Of a stretch of DNA of 64,000 bases, positions 1 through 11,925 are shown in pieces (position 1 is the stretch's first letter; each line of letters begins with the position of its first letter). Position numbers and translations under genes: made by a program. The notes under the pieces were generated by a model. The model saw only the letters and a program-made list of their open reading frames with translations. It was not told where the DNA came from and did no database searches. The DNA is from Pomacea canaliculata (lineage: Eukaryota; Mollusca; Gastropoda; Architaenioglossa; Ampullariidae), in the NCBI RefSeq assembly GCF_003073045.1, contig NC_037591.1, forward strand, positions 41,863,883 through 41,927,882, written 5' to 3'.

Positions 1-1140
1 TCATAAGTGTAGGTCTGATTTGGGAGGCATGCAATATCCATGTGTGTATGATGCATGCCTGCAATTGAAAAACAGACGTATCTTTTCTTGACAAAAAGTA
101 GTTCTTACTTATAAGTTATTAATCAAATCTGACGGAAAATTCTCGAAAAAGATTTAATTTTAGTAAGCCATTCTTTGACACTTCTGGGTTCTAATGCCTC
201 TGGTCGTAATGAGTTCTTGTAGAAAACCAATTTTCTACTATTTTTAAGCAGCAAACATGTAGTCAGTTCGCTTTTACTTGTTAGTTTGTCTGTGAGGTGA
301 GAAAGAAGAGAACCATTGAAAGCACTTGCCGATGGAGGTGCTATAGGTGGACAGGCCCACAGGTAGCGATAAATCTGTCACAGTTAATGACCAGTCGGAT
401 CAGACTATAGAAGACTGGACAAAGAAGTTGGTGCGATGTTACTTGATAGTTGTCCGATGTTACTTGATAGTTGTCCGTGAGATGAGAAAGAGAGATGAGA
501 GAAAGATTGAAAGGACCTAAGTGGGGTGGTGGAGAAGGGTAGAGATAAATCTCTACCACTTTAAAGAAAGTCAGATCACATTACCAGGGCTGGACAGCCA
601 GAGACTGGGGAAGAGGTAGTTGTAACTTTGAACTTAAAACCCACTGGACGATGTGAAAACCTTTTCTGAGCGGCTGCAGACATCTCGTGCTGCTGTTTGA
701 ACTGACTTTGTAATCGTCTGTTTGGGTGCTTGGAGCTATCATCCTTCCACAGCTGAGTCAGTAAAGGTTGTGAACTGCATTTAGCCGTGCAAGACTGAAC
801 AGTGCTACTGTCCTACAGCCACTTCATGAGAGTTTGTACAGATAAGTTCGCATGAATTTTATACACTGTGACATAGCTGTAGATATTTTATTAACACGAT
901 TTATGTCTTTCTTTACATTAATTTCATTTCCTTATTTCTTTTAGTGCTTATTTTGATTGGGTGGATGCAACGGGTTGCGATATCGGTGGTGTAACTTTTT
1001 GCAAAACTTTTCGTTGCACTAACGGGCCCGTGACAGTCTGGTGGTCTTTAGCACATCACAAGCGAGTTGAGTTCTGAGACAGACCGCCGCAATCATTACT
1101 GGTGATATTTCAGCCTAGCTTTCTTGTTTGAACTGCGTCC
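1..1140. other. Unclassified intergenic sequence
   Basis: I see no supportable gene here. The only clear structure is a short direct duplication at about 431-475, where a unit of about 21 bp containing ttacttgatagttgtcc occurs twice. The right part (about 960-1140) may belong to the hAT element that follows, but nothing I can read proves it. Confidence 0.4.
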
Positions 1141-1782
1141 ATTGAAGACAGATTTAAACAGATTCAGGAGCACAGTGCATTATTTGGATTTCTTTATGAT
1201 ATCCAAAGCATTTCTGAAAAACCAAGGAAGGACATTCTACTATCTTGCGAGGTCTTGGCAAAGGCACTAAAGCACAGAGACAGCAAAGACATTGACGCGG
1301 AGGAACTCTGTTCTGAATTACAGGTTGTGGCTAGAAGACTTCCCAAACCTAAAATGAACCCTAAAGAAGTCTTAATATTCATTATCCAACATAAGCTATT
1401 TGATATTGTGCCGAATGTTGTAGTGTCTCTCAGAATTTTATTGACCCTTCCAATTTCTGTTGCCAGTGCAGAACGAAGTTTCTCAAAATTAAAATTAATT
1501 AAAAACTATATGAGATCAACAATGTTGCAAGAGAGACTGACTGGGCTGGCCACCATATCTATTGAGCATGACTTGGCAAATGCACTCAATCTGAAGGAAC
1601 TGATAACTCGTTTTGCACAACAAAAAACAAGGAAAGTGAGGTTTTAAGCATCAATTTCATGACCAGGACTAAATAAATTGCAAAACAAATGATATAACAT
1701 GGTTCACTTTTTGTGAGGGGGGGGGGGGGGGCGCACAATTTTTCTTTCGCCTAGGGCGCAACACAGCCTAGCGCCGGCCCTG
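1141..1782 (+). mobile_element. hAT transposase C-terminal remnant with right terminus
   Basis: A frame open from 1141 to the stop at 1647 (169 codons) reads as the C-terminal end of a hAT transposase. The dimerisation region is plain: LPISVASAERSFSKLKLIK at about 1447-1503, followed by a helical tail. Relatives are the ZMYM1/ZBED-like hAT proteins common in animal genomes. The N-terminal zinc finger and most of the catalytic core are absent, so this is a 5'-truncated copy. A G-run (about 1718-1732) leads to gcctagcgccggccctg ending at 1782, which resembles a hAT terminal inverted repeat. I could not find the matching left end. Confidence 0.8.
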
Positions 1783-2226
1783 CCTGCAAATAGGCAAAAA
1801 GGAATCATATATTCTGCATCTTTAGACAAATGACATGGGCACACAACAACTGCTAAACCTAGAAAATGATAGTAACCAAATTAATAACAAAACTGAACAG
1901 TATACGTGAGAAAAAGCTTAGATGTAGGTGCATAAATATATGTTAATTTATTTCTTTAGGGGAAACATGGTTTGAAAGGTGTGCATGTGTTATACATGCA
2001 AAAGTTCTACTAAAGAGACACATGTGAACACATTCAAACATGTCCATTACTTTCAGCTCTTTGTTATTTGTGCAAAATATAATATATTAATTTATTAACA
2101 CATAAGACACTTACTTGAAAAAAAAAACATAAGGCAGTTATGATAATTTTCTCTTCCTTCATGTGGACATAATATTCAAATATAAGGTAAAAATATTGTT
2201 TCCAAAACTTATAACTCCAATATAAT
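1783..2226. other. AT-rich sequence without a gene
   Basis: The stretch between the hAT terminus and the Harbinger remnant is AT-rich and has no open frame of note. It may be the 3' part of the Harbinger element, since that copy runs leftwards, but no terminal repeat was recognised. Confidence 0.35.
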
Positions 2227-2765
2227 TTAGTATGACATACCTTGATGTTTCTTTGAAAGGCAAGGAAGGCGTCTTTTCAGCATGTTCAATTGTTTCTTGA
2301 GTTTATCGCGTGACGTATCAAGGATGTATACTTCATAAGCTCGGTACAGCTTTGACTCGGTCAAAATCCTGGTGTCATGACTACTTCCAGAATACTTAAC
2401 AACACAGTTAATTATATTTATGCCACTATCACAAACTAGCTGTACATTTATTGAATGATAACCATTTTTATTTACAAATTCACTTTCGTGCTCAGACGGT
2501 CCCTGTATTTTTACATGGATGTCATTTACGCACCCAAACACGCTTGGAAATCGAGCGATTGCGTAAAATGAGGATTTCTGCTTGTTTCCATCCCTCTGGC
2601 TTGGTATTTTATTTATTTAGTCGATTTGTAAGAGCCTTAGAAACACGGTGAATTGTTCGAGAAACTGTCGACCTATGCGTGTTGATCGTATCTCCTGAAA
2701 CTGTTTCAAAACATCGCGAAGAATAGAATCGAAAACGTGACTCCGAAGGCTCGCTTTCACCGTAT
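2227..2765 (-). mobile_element. PIF/Harbinger transposase fragment
   Basis: On the minus strand, residues equivalent to HARBI1-type nucleases are clear. A segment with VNDIHVKIQGPSE is followed by GYHSINVQLVCDSG and GSSHDTRIL, matching the family pattern D-G-T-H-I..., G-F-H-S-I-N-V-Q-A-V-C-D and G-S-x-H-D-S-R. The best frame covers 2227-2541. Upstream sequence to about 2765 still resembles the family's N-terminal region, but not in one continuous frame. The last third of the DDE domain is missing. It is a decayed DNA transposon fragment with no role in the peptide cluster. Confidence 0.8.
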
Positions 2766-3290
2766 TTTGTTATAGTTCACGATAACGATTATCAAGTTTA
2801 AGGTCCATTTTGTAAAAGTATATAACTTTCATCTACTAAAAACAAGTTTCACATCGTCGTCCTACGTTTCTTCTGTAAAATTTATAAACGAAAACCCAGT
2901 TGCTGTGGACGCTCGTAAGTTAGTCACTTGCTAGTCGGCTGCTACGCCAACCCCCTGGTTGGACTAAAGTTACACCCGAGCTGCGGACTAAAATTCGCCT
3001 AGTCGGGAGCAATGCAACGGTCGTAAATTTAGTCGGGTACTATACCCCTGCTACGTCCCGACTAAGGCCTTGCGCCCGAGCAATGCAACCGGGTCCAAGT
3101 CCGTTCAAGACTTGTTACAAAAGAAAACCGTCCGCTCCGGACGCACTGACAACACCCAGCAGACTGTTACTTCTCCCCGCTCCCGTCAAGGAAAAACTCA
3201 GTCACACAACAAACATCCAAAACACCACAACACACTCTTTCCTTTGTTCTTCGAACAAAACCACCTATCAACACCAGTTGATTAAAAAAT
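2766..3290. other. Unclassified sequence, possibly an element end
   Basis: This part is richer in GC than its surroundings around 2930-3080. It repeats tagtcggg/actaaa motifs (gactaaagttac, gactaaaattcgcc, tagtcgggagcaatgc), which look like short sub-terminal repeats of a DNA element. Two overlapping short open frames at 3070-3292 have no recognisable product. The array spacer begins at about 3294. Confidence 0.3.
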
Positions 3291-3293
3291 AGA

Positions 3294-5560
3294 CCTGCCC
3301 TAGTAGTCCTTTAAATAACAAGGTATAAAAGAAATTCTTCAGATTGTGTGCCCTGGTCTTCTGTTTTCTATTTAAATTTTATATCTCTCATCATCTCTTT
3401 TATTTCCAATTTTAATACTACTTTAAAATGCCTAAATATATTTAAAAGTCATTAAGAAATGCCACTTTGTCAGTGTGTTTAGACATTAAGCTGCTGTGAT
3501 TTAGACCATTACATGTACTACCTATTCAAACATATTATTTATTGTATTTATTAACACTGTTTAATACACGAGCTCACCAAACTTTTTATACTCTCAAATA
3601 AATCTATAAGATGCCATTCACCCACTTCTTTGTACAAATAGAAGGATAAATAAAGTTGTGGGAAAAACCATAAATGGGCTTGGTAAAATTGAAACTGTTG
3701 AATCCGTACTGAAAACTACAAAAACTATTTTACCATTCCAATTCTTACAAATATATTTACTTCACACTGTTGATACTTCAAACTTTACCAGTGGACCATA
3801 CTGGTACTGACAAACTATCAATCAGTACAACAAACACTTAATATAGGCCGCACTCACTTAAAACAAGTCTCTACACTGTATTTTATTGCAATAATTATGT
3901 ATCAATCGTACTCCTGACATGAATAGTTAGGTCACGTGATGTTCCTCTATAAACCTTTCTCAGTGATGAGACTGTAGTATATTGTATATTATATTTATGA
4001 TGAAGTATGCTAGTAACACACCATCCTCATGTGCCTACAAGCGAGGGGCCTGTGTTGGCCAACAATTCCGTTCACGACAGTCAGAACTCAGTAAGGGGAG
4101 TGTACTGCTGCTGTCAGAGCATTTATCTGAGTAGTTGTTCCCCTTTGACTATAACAAGCGACTGTGAGAGTAATTCTTTTTGATTTACCATGTATGTCAG
4201 CTGAGAAAGAGGCTGAGTTGTTTCTGTGTGTATTTTCTTTGACTCTGTGCTGCTACCCCTGACCAGACTTGTTAGAAGAGAGGAATGTCTTCACTTGAGA
4301 ACCTGTTGTCTCAAACACTTTTTTTTTGAGTTTCTAATTGTTTAAATCCTTGTTTGTCATTTTAAAGTTTGTATGAATTGGATATTTTTCTGTTAATACA
4401 GTTAAAATGGCGGACTGTAATTAATATGTTGCGATATATAAATATATATATATATAAACAAAGTAATCTATTGATAAAGACTGTTTTTATAAGGATGTTT
4501 TGTTCTAAATTTGTGAATCAAATAAAGCCATTGTTTTGCATATTAAACGTGTCTCGTCCTGTTTTACTTCGTTCAATCCTATTGTCTTTCTCATTTTATT
4601 TATGCATCCTTTATACAAGCCAAATAACATCTGCTTATCTTAATAACAAAATTAATACTATATTGTCAACTGCAGGCTAAATACATCCAACTGATCACAT
4701 GGGGAACATTTAATATATTGTCCAAGAGAGGATACGGTATGGAGAGCAGCTGCTCCAGGGGAAAACATCAGATTTTAAATATGATGTGGTGTGTTCTTAA
4801 GTTGTTTATCTATCATCGTAGAGCATCTGACAGTAGTGATAACAGAATGCACACAAGTAAATATACAATCCACATCGCGTTTTTACCACTAGAATGAAGC
4901 TTTAAAGAAGGAACTAAATATGCTGACTAAAATATTTATTTGTGAGAGAAAATAAGCTTTTTTAAATGTTAAAGAAACACACCGACAGGGTTCACTAAAT
5001 GTTGTTCAAAGATACTTTTAGTGATTGATAGCTTCCATATCCTATTTAAGTTTCTATGTTATCAAAATAATGAAATTAATACAAGACACTGTACAGATTT
5101 GGGTCTTGCATACCACAGGCAGTGAAGATAAAAGTCATGCCAATGAATTAACCATTTTTTGTCAGATGTTTCACACTACTTGTACTTTGATGTCCTGGTA
5201 AAGCCATCCATTCCAAAACACCAAAGACAAGAAAAAAGAACTTAAGTACAGCTGCTGCTACTTTTGTGGCACATAATAATAAAACACATAATAATACAAA
5301 TAACAATAAAAATAAAAATAATAATAATAATAATCATCATCATCATCATCAGTTTTATTGAGGTTATCTGGCCTCCATCAACATCAACTGCTGTTGGTTA
5401 CATACATATTAACATAGGGTGGCTGTATATAAACAAATTCTTTGTATTAAGGGTTTATAGTATATAGTCAGATAATAATAATCAAACAAGATTCTGACAT
5501 TTACAAATAGAGTTTACGGTCTCAATATTTTAATAACCATTTTTAACCTTCATCTTTTAG
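3294..5560 (-). repeat. Array spacer, leftmost unit
   Basis: This intergenic spacer recurs between the peptide genes. Recognisable landmarks are tagtcctttaaataacaa (about 3303), the ggtcacgtgatgtt block (about 3931) and aaggggagtgtactgctgctg (about 4093). Its usual right-hand neighbour, the 3' end of a peptide gene, follows at 5.8 kb. The promoter that normally adjoins the other side is missing and transposon remains stand in its place. A microsatellite of AAT then CAT units lies at about 5300-5352. Confidence 0.7.
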
Positions 5561-5809
5561 CTTTGAACGATTTCTGTTGCTCAGGTGATGAGAGTGAGGT
5601 GGTGGGGGGTGTGACTGGAAAGGCGGAACTTGAATTCAGTCAAACGTGACTGGCTGATGACACTGTGGTGTTATGTTCTGTCATACAACCAGCCTCTCAA
5701 ACAAGTATTTGAGATTTATGTTCTGCAGTATGCTTCACGTGCTGAGTAATTTTGTATTTTGTCAGGCACATAGACATTAGTCACAAAAGTCACACAAGAC
5801 CAGTTTGCT

Positions 5810-6098
5810 TTTAGTAGAAATTTATTTTATTGTTGAATTTCTTGAACAAACACAGCAATCGAGAAATACAGTGAAAACCTTTAAATGCATGAAAATACAA
5901 TAAATTTAGAGACACCTTTGAACTCGGTGATCTTATACTCGTGCGATGACTTCCTATTATTAGTTGACATCACAGAATCGGACAGTAGGCAGACGCACCC
6001 TGTTGTTGTTACTGTTGGGTACATCCAGCATCCAATACTCATTGGTAGCAGGTGACATTAGTCCGTTTGTATTCTGAGAAGGTCCGTCCATCTACCTT
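5810..6098 (-). other. Probable terminal exon and polyA signal, copy 1
   Basis: Read leftwards, a pyrimidine-rich acceptor (ttttgttctcacgccag) is followed by a block conserved in every unit. It contains cgtctgcctactgtccgattctg-type sequence and ends with AATAAA (5821-5826, complement). I infer a final exon made of a very short coding tail and 3' UTR. Small open frames inside it are not conserved between copies, so they are not called genes. Confidence 0.5.
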
Positions 6099-6419
6099 CT
6101 GGCGTGAGAACAAAATGCAAAACATTTGGTGCAATTGTCATTCAAAGTGTGACATTTGCACTAAGTTCTAATATAAACATAACTATTTAAGTCTTGTCAA
6201 CAAATAGTTACCGATTTCTCACGATTTCAACTTACAAGTTTTAATGCTGTAAACAATTCAGAAAATCGTTTAAAAATAAAGGTTGAATGAACAAAACGTT
6301 TCTAATGTCTTAATGCTCTCAGGTCAGGAGATGTTTTGAGCGCATCTTTGTGATGCGGATACTAGCGCGCTATAAAACTACATCATCAACTACATCATGT
6401 TTCTGAGTAAATTTAATAG

Positions 6420-6545
6420 TTTAATTGTTGCACCTGTCTGTTTGTGTGTTTGTGTGTGTGTTTGTTTGTTTGTGTGTTTGTTTGTGTGTTTGTTTGTTTG
6501 TTTCTTTCTTTCTTTCTTTCTTTTTTTTTTCTTTCTTTCTTTCTA
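6420..6545. repeat. TTTG / TTTC microsatellite
   Basis: Runs of tgtttgtt units pass into ctttctttctttc units, inside intron 3 of copy 1. It is simple-sequence DNA. Shorter GTTT runs occur at the same place in other units. Confidence 0.85.
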
Positions 6546-6719
6546 TCTTTGGTTGGTTTTATAACACATCAGTAGCAGACAAAGCGTTATAGCTAGTGTT
6601 CTTTGGCAAGAAAAGCATGAGATACACGTTAAATACTCGATGCAGTGAAAAAAAAAAGAGAGTGCTGATTTTTATCAGTTTTCAGTGCAGTTGTTAAAGT
6701 TTCAACACCTCCGTGGTGC

Positions 6720-6905
6720 TGGGCTCTGTCACCTATAATCAACCATTGGACCAACCAACGGGACACAAGACCCACCACTGACCGTGTTCTGGGATTACAT
6801 GGGCAACCACACAATAGAATGTGCCAGTGCCATGTACAAGACTTCAGACAGTACAGACAATCTGCAACTAGAGGGCAGCAGTTGTACCCACCCACAGCAG
6901 ACGAG
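6720..6905 (-). repeat. Conserved intron-3 block (first of nine)
   Basis: A block of about 180 bp recurs at the same place in nearly every unit: 11700-11860, 20270-20395, 26080-26255, 32780-32965, 38010-38190, 43905-44095, part at 55300-55380, and 61040-61230. It includes ttgccgattgtctggtac, preceded by a pyrimidine-rich ctgccctctag. All three frames stay partly open in most copies, but no frame is kept in all of them. It may be an old SINE core, a conserved intronic element or an alternative exon; I cannot decide from sequence alone. Confidence 0.5.
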
Positions 6906-7175
6906 ATTCTACTAGTTCTTTTCTTGCTTCTAATTTGTTTTTAAATTTTTACGCCGATAAAGGTGTCACTGGTGTCAACATTGACACTACATTAAGAGTC
7001 AGACAAATGTTCTCAAAGTCTCTCTGACTGGACTTTTTAAATAACTAGGTAAACCATACTAGTACAACATACTAGCTACTCAAATCTTAATACATTCCTT
7101 TTATTATTCCTTAATATATTTTTCTTCCGATATATTTATTAATATTCAAAAAAATACGCATACTAATTCTTAATG

Positions 7176-8927
7176 TTACCTCCGTCTGACATAGTGCCGG
7201 CAGATCTGATCTGCAAAATTTAAAAAAAATCAAAGTCAGAAAGCATGATGATGTGAGTTAGATGTTTACTATCTTTACATACTTGCACCACAACCATCAG
7301 CACCTTATAAAAACAGTAGTCAGTCACATGGGCAACTAAAACGTTTAGGAAGTTTTGTTAAAAGAAGAGTCATCGGGAAGGTGATTGTGACTATTGATAG
7401 TAACGATCACATGTTGCAGACGAAAATTCAGAGCAGTTTTCGCAGGAATTTGGCCACGTATGTCTGCTCATTATTTCTGTGTCAGCGATCAAAGAAAATG
7501 TCTTTCTCTCGTAGAGTAGAATGGGTACTACTATGAAGGTTGCTACTTGGAAACAAAGCTTGTTTAGCAGGTTTTTTTCTATTGTCGCTGTTGTTATAAT
7601 TTGCAACTAATATGGTTGTATATGGCGACTCCCAGTTATTCGAAGCTATAATTCCATGGGAATGTTTTCCGTTTAATGTGCTTGTCTCAAACCATCCAGG
7701 AGACGATGATCTGTGTCTCTAGAGTCTGTAGTTGTGTCGGAGATAAAGAGCGAGAGGACTATGGCGGATACACAATCACATAAATAGGGGCATCATACAG
7801 ACACAGGCAATAGACAGTGAGGGACATTTTAGTGTAAAACTATGCAAAATAACCTGCTGTAAGACATAAGATATTTGCGTGAAATTCAACAAACCTATAC
7901 TTGTCCCAACCGTTAAACTTTTAATCTTTATTAATAGTTGTTTTTTTTCCTTCTATGTTTTCGTGAAGTTATGATTATTTTTGTATCTTTTATGTCAAGC
8001 CTTGAAAGTACGTATGTTCAAAATATAAGAGTAAAGAAAGTGGTGATACAGATGTACATGTTACAGACACCAGAAACCACCAGCTGTTGCAAGAAAGTGT
8101 GAGTTAGGTGTAAGGTTAGGTGTTAAGCTGTGGTGACAAGAAGAGACATCAGCACGTGTGTCACCAAACTTACTTTTGTCGCATTGAACATCTGAACCGC
8201 AACAAGGTAACGCTGCACATGACTGGCCGATCTCGTTGCACTGAAAACCGAACCAAACACATCATTAGTTGAAGTCGGTGATGAAGACAATAAAGTGTTG
8301 CACAATGAGAGCTACACCCTGCCTAGAGGATTCCTTGTCTGGAACATACTCTATGGTGTTTATACTCTTCTTGTAACAACCTTCATGATTTATCTTGATT
8401 AATTTTGTCTTTTTATGTCACTCGTGTTGAAATTGTCATGTCCACCAACTGTCCTTCTTCCTAATAACAAACTAAAATCTTAACGATGCATATGTTAAAC
8501 CACAATGTGCATACACTAGCTCACAGTGAAGAAGATAAGATGTGCTGACATCCAAGGATCTGTACCTGCCATATGTGAGTCACATCATCCTACAAGTGAA
8601 TACTGGAGCTGCTGAAAGTTGAGGATTTCATGTTGCATCTTGCACTTAAAAATACGGGTGACTGGTGCCAAACTGACCTACAAACTACAAGTCAACTGCA
8701 AGGTTAGAGTATTTACTTTACTTCGTAAAGCCTGTTGCTGTATCTTAATTACTGTAGTAACAACTATTGAGTTCCATCATATCTAGCTATCAAGAACCTT
8801 CAACAATTGTCCTTACTGGTCGTTGTTCAGCCCGACGGTGTCGGTGGTGGTGGATGTATCCGGCTTCCAGGTTTATGGAAAGCAGCAAGCAGACGACAGC
8901 TAGGTACAACCGTATTTGTTTAGTCAT
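7176..8927 (-). CDS. Secreted ICK-like cysteine-rich peptide, copy 1
   Basis: The gene has three coding exons. Exon 1 (8817-8927, 37 codons) starts MTKQIRLYLAVV, carries a hydrophobic signal core ending LEA, then a His/Arg-rich stretch. It ends in phase 0 at a gtaagg donor. Exon 2 (8174-8240) follows a ttttcag acceptor and encodes five cysteines. Exon 3 (7180-7210) encodes one. The phases fit (0, then 1). Combined spacing is C-6-C-4-CC-5-C-5-C, the C-C-CC-C-C framework of inhibitor cystine knots. If the gtaaca after exon 3 is not spliced, TAA follows at once; if it is, the terminal exon stops after a few residues. Secretion is predicted. The target is unknown, and toxin, antimicrobial or hormone-like roles are all possible. 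Confidence 0.75.
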
Positions 8928-9164
8928 CGTGATTGGTAGACCGCTTTGTTTAAGATCTTTAGGGAAAAAATAATCACATTACATTATTTTCATCTGATCA
9001 GCACTCATTAACCTTAATTAAGCTCTCGAAAATGTAAAACTTTTACCTAGTATCTAAAACCGTTGTTAAGTCAAATCTTCAGTGAAACGGAGGAGTCAAA
9101 GTACAAAAATATAAAATATATCTGTAAATAAATAATCCTAATAACACTAGTACCATTACACTCA

Positions 9165-9405
9165 CATACAACGAGTTAAGCAAGAAACACACACAACTGT
9201 GCTTTTGTCTACTTGCGTTTAAAGTCAGTAACGGCGATGTTCACCTCGACAGACGTCGTCGTTAGGTTGTCACTGTCTGTAGTGTGGGGAAGACAACTGT
9301 TAGTAACGACGTCGCTAATCACGTGACGTCAGCGCGAAGCTCAGTTATCTTGCGTTGTCGACGTGGCGGTTATTAAAGAATAAATGGTTGAACAGAAGTT
9401 AAAGG
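9165..9405 (-). promoter_or_regulatory. Upstream block with E-box/CRE core, copy 1
   Basis: This block of about 230 bp is nearly identical in most units. Its core CACGTGACGTCA (9320-9331) overlaps an E-box and a full CRE. In the gene's direction the block ends in aactcgttgtat followed by gtgagt, a good 5' splice site. A pyrimidine-rich acceptor (ctaaag) precedes the ATG of exon 1. I infer a promoter plus a noncoding exon spliced to exon 1. No clear TATA box is seen. Confidence 0.6.
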
Positions 9406-10720
9406 ATTAGGTGGGTGCAATATCTATCTATAGACTTAGCTAAGAGCGGTGTATGATACTCTTCTCTCTGATAATACACTACTTTCGTTTTTTAATCATT
9501 CGCCTACAAACACCGCCATCTTTAATAATGTCAAAATTTAAAGGTCGGATGAAGTCGTAATTACCACATGATACGACTTCTAACTCTGGCCGTTAACTTA
9601 TCACCATTAATGTGTTTCTGTCTGACTCTAGGCTTTTTATCCTCTTTTTGAGGTGGGTTATGTTTGAATTTGTGTGTGTCGAGAATGAAAACCGAGACTG
9701 TTGACATACATTTGATTGAATAAAGTACAAATAGTTGCTGCCGTAGTAGTCCTTTAAATAACAACGTATAAAAGAAGTTATTCAGCTTGTGTGCCCTTGT
9801 CTTCTGTTTTCTATTACAATTTTTATCACTCATCATCTTTGATTTCCAATTGTAATACTATTTTAAAATACTTAAATATATTTAAATTTCATTCAGAAAT
9901 GTGACTTTATCAGTGAGTACAGACACTATGCTTGCTGTGATTGAGACCAAGATTACCTTTTAATGTATTCAAGAAGCTACATTATTTATTGTATTTATTA
10001 ACACGTGCTCACGAAACTTTTTATACTCTCAAATAAATCTATAAGATGCCATTCACCTACTTCTTTGTATCAATAGAAGGATAAATGAATGTGTACGAAA
10101 TACCATAACGGGGCCTGCTAAGATTAAAACGGTTGAATCCGTACTGACAGCTACAAATACTATTTTACCATTCCGATTCTTACAAATATATTTACTTTAT
10201 CCGTTTGATACTTGAAACTTTACCAGTGGACCATACTTGTACTGACTATCTCTCAATCAGTACTAGAATCAGATAATATAGCCGCACTCACCTCAAAACA
10301 AGTCTCTACACTGTATTTTATTGCAATAATTATGTATCAATCGTTCTCCTGACATGAATAGTTAGGTCACGTGATGTTTCTCTATAAACCTTTCTCAGTG
10401 ATGAGATTGTAGTATACTCTATATTATATTTATGATGTAGTGAGCTAGTTAACACACCAGCCCATAAGTACCTACATTGGCCTGTCTTTGGCAAGAATTG
10501 CGTTCCCGAAAGTTAATACTCAGTAAGGGGAGTGTACTGCTGCTGTCTGAGCATTTATCTGCGTAGTTGTTCCCCTTTGACTATAACGAGCGACTGAGCG
10601 AGTAATTCTTTTTTATTTACTATGTATGTCAGCTAACAAAGAGGATGAGTAGTTTCTGTGTGAATCTTCTTTGACTCTGTGGTGCTACCCCTGACCAGAC
10701 TTGTTAGAAGAGTGGAATGT
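9406..10720 (-). repeat. Array spacer between copies 1 and 2
   Basis: The recurring spacer again, with the landmarks seen at 3.3-5.6 kb: ctttaaataacaacgtataaaag, ggtcacgtgatgtt at about 10365 and aaggggagtgtactgctgctg at about 10524. There is no gene. Further spacer copies occupy about 14880-15960, 23020-24370, 29490-31060, 42560-42970 and 48380-48760. In reverse orientation they lie at 50100-50495, 51440-51955 and 56780-57690. Confidence 0.7.
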
Positions 10721-10914
10721 CTTCACGTGAGAACCTGTTGTCTCAAACACTTTTGTTTGTAAGAGTTATAAGAGTGGAATTTCTTGACTTGATTTTGTTT
10801 TTGAGTTTCTAATTGTTCGAACCTTTTTGTGTCTGTAAGTCCTTTTAAAGTTTTTATGAGTTGGATATTAATTCTTTTCTTTATACAAATAAAGAAGTCA
10901 ACGAACAACAGTTT

Positions 10915-11128
10915 GCTTTCAGTGGAATGTATTTTTTTCTTTAATTTCTTGAAGAAACAAAAAACTTGATAAATACAGTGAAAATCGCTCAGTGTATAAA
11001 TTTGCAGACACCTTTGAACTCGGTGATCTTATACTCGTGCAATTCGTTAACATTCCAGAATTGGACAGCAGGCAGACGCATCCTGTTGTCGTTACTATTG
11101 GTGTACATCAATCATCCAATGGCGGAGG
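10915..11128 (-). other. Probable terminal exon, copy 2
   Basis: The acceptor tgctctcaaaccaacag precedes the conserved last-exon block, which is shorter here than in other units. The usual AATAAA is replaced by an AATACA-like sequence, so polyadenylation at this site is less certain. Confidence 0.4.
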
Positions 11129-11925
11129 CTGTTGGTTTGAGAGCAAAATGCAAGACTTTTGGTGTAGCTGGTATTCAAAGTGTCGTCAAAGATATAGTTT
11201 CGATGAAAACAAGGGCTTTCATTTGCACTAGTTTCTAAACCAAACATAACTATTTATATCAACAACATATAGTTACCGATTATTCACGATCGCAATTTAA
11301 AAGGGTCATTGCTGTAAACAGTACAGAGAATTGTTAATAAACAAAGGTTGAGTAGAAGTAATATTTTCTACACTACGTTGTACTATTCTAATGTTCGCAG
11401 GTCACACACAAAGGATTACAGAGTCAATCCTAGGCATAGAAATAACAACAATTATTATTACTGTTTTTTTTATTTTAAGCAGGGACATGTTTCTCATTCA
11501 ATGGAATAGTTTAATCCTCGCATTGGTTTGTTTCTTTATTTGTTTTCAGCACACCGTTGGCAGCTAATTTCCTACGTATATGTGTACGGCAAATGTACCT
11601 GCTGAAGTCGAGCATGAGCGATAATAGAGTATAAAGTGAAAAGAAAGAAAGAAGAAGATAAGTTTTATCAATTTCCAGTGCAGTTGTTAAGGTTTGGACA
11701 CCTCCGTGCTGCTGGCTCTGTCACCCATAAACGACCATTGGACCAACCAACGGGACACAAGACCCACCACTGACCGTGTTCTGGGATTACATGGGCAACA
11801 ACACAATAGAATGTGCCAGTGCCATGTTCAAGACTTCAGAGAGTACCAGACGATCGACAACCTTTTATTATCACTTTATAGATTTGTTCCCGGTATCCTT
11901 CTTAATTGATACGAAAATACTCAGG

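Noticed and set aside
1194-1382. Minus-strand open frame opposite the hAT coding region
   Set aside because: It is a shadow of the hAT transposase frame on the other strand.
6629-6895. Minus-strand frame containing GYNCCPLVADC and later cysteines, seen in many units
   Set aside because: It looks like a cysteine-rich peptide at first sight, but it lies in the intron-3 block. No start, signal or consistent frame is kept across copies. Kept only as a conserved block.
11000-11231. Plus-strand open frame over the last exon of copy 2 (DTFELGDLILVQFV...)
   Set aside because: It is antisense to the conserved 3' block and is not maintained in other units.
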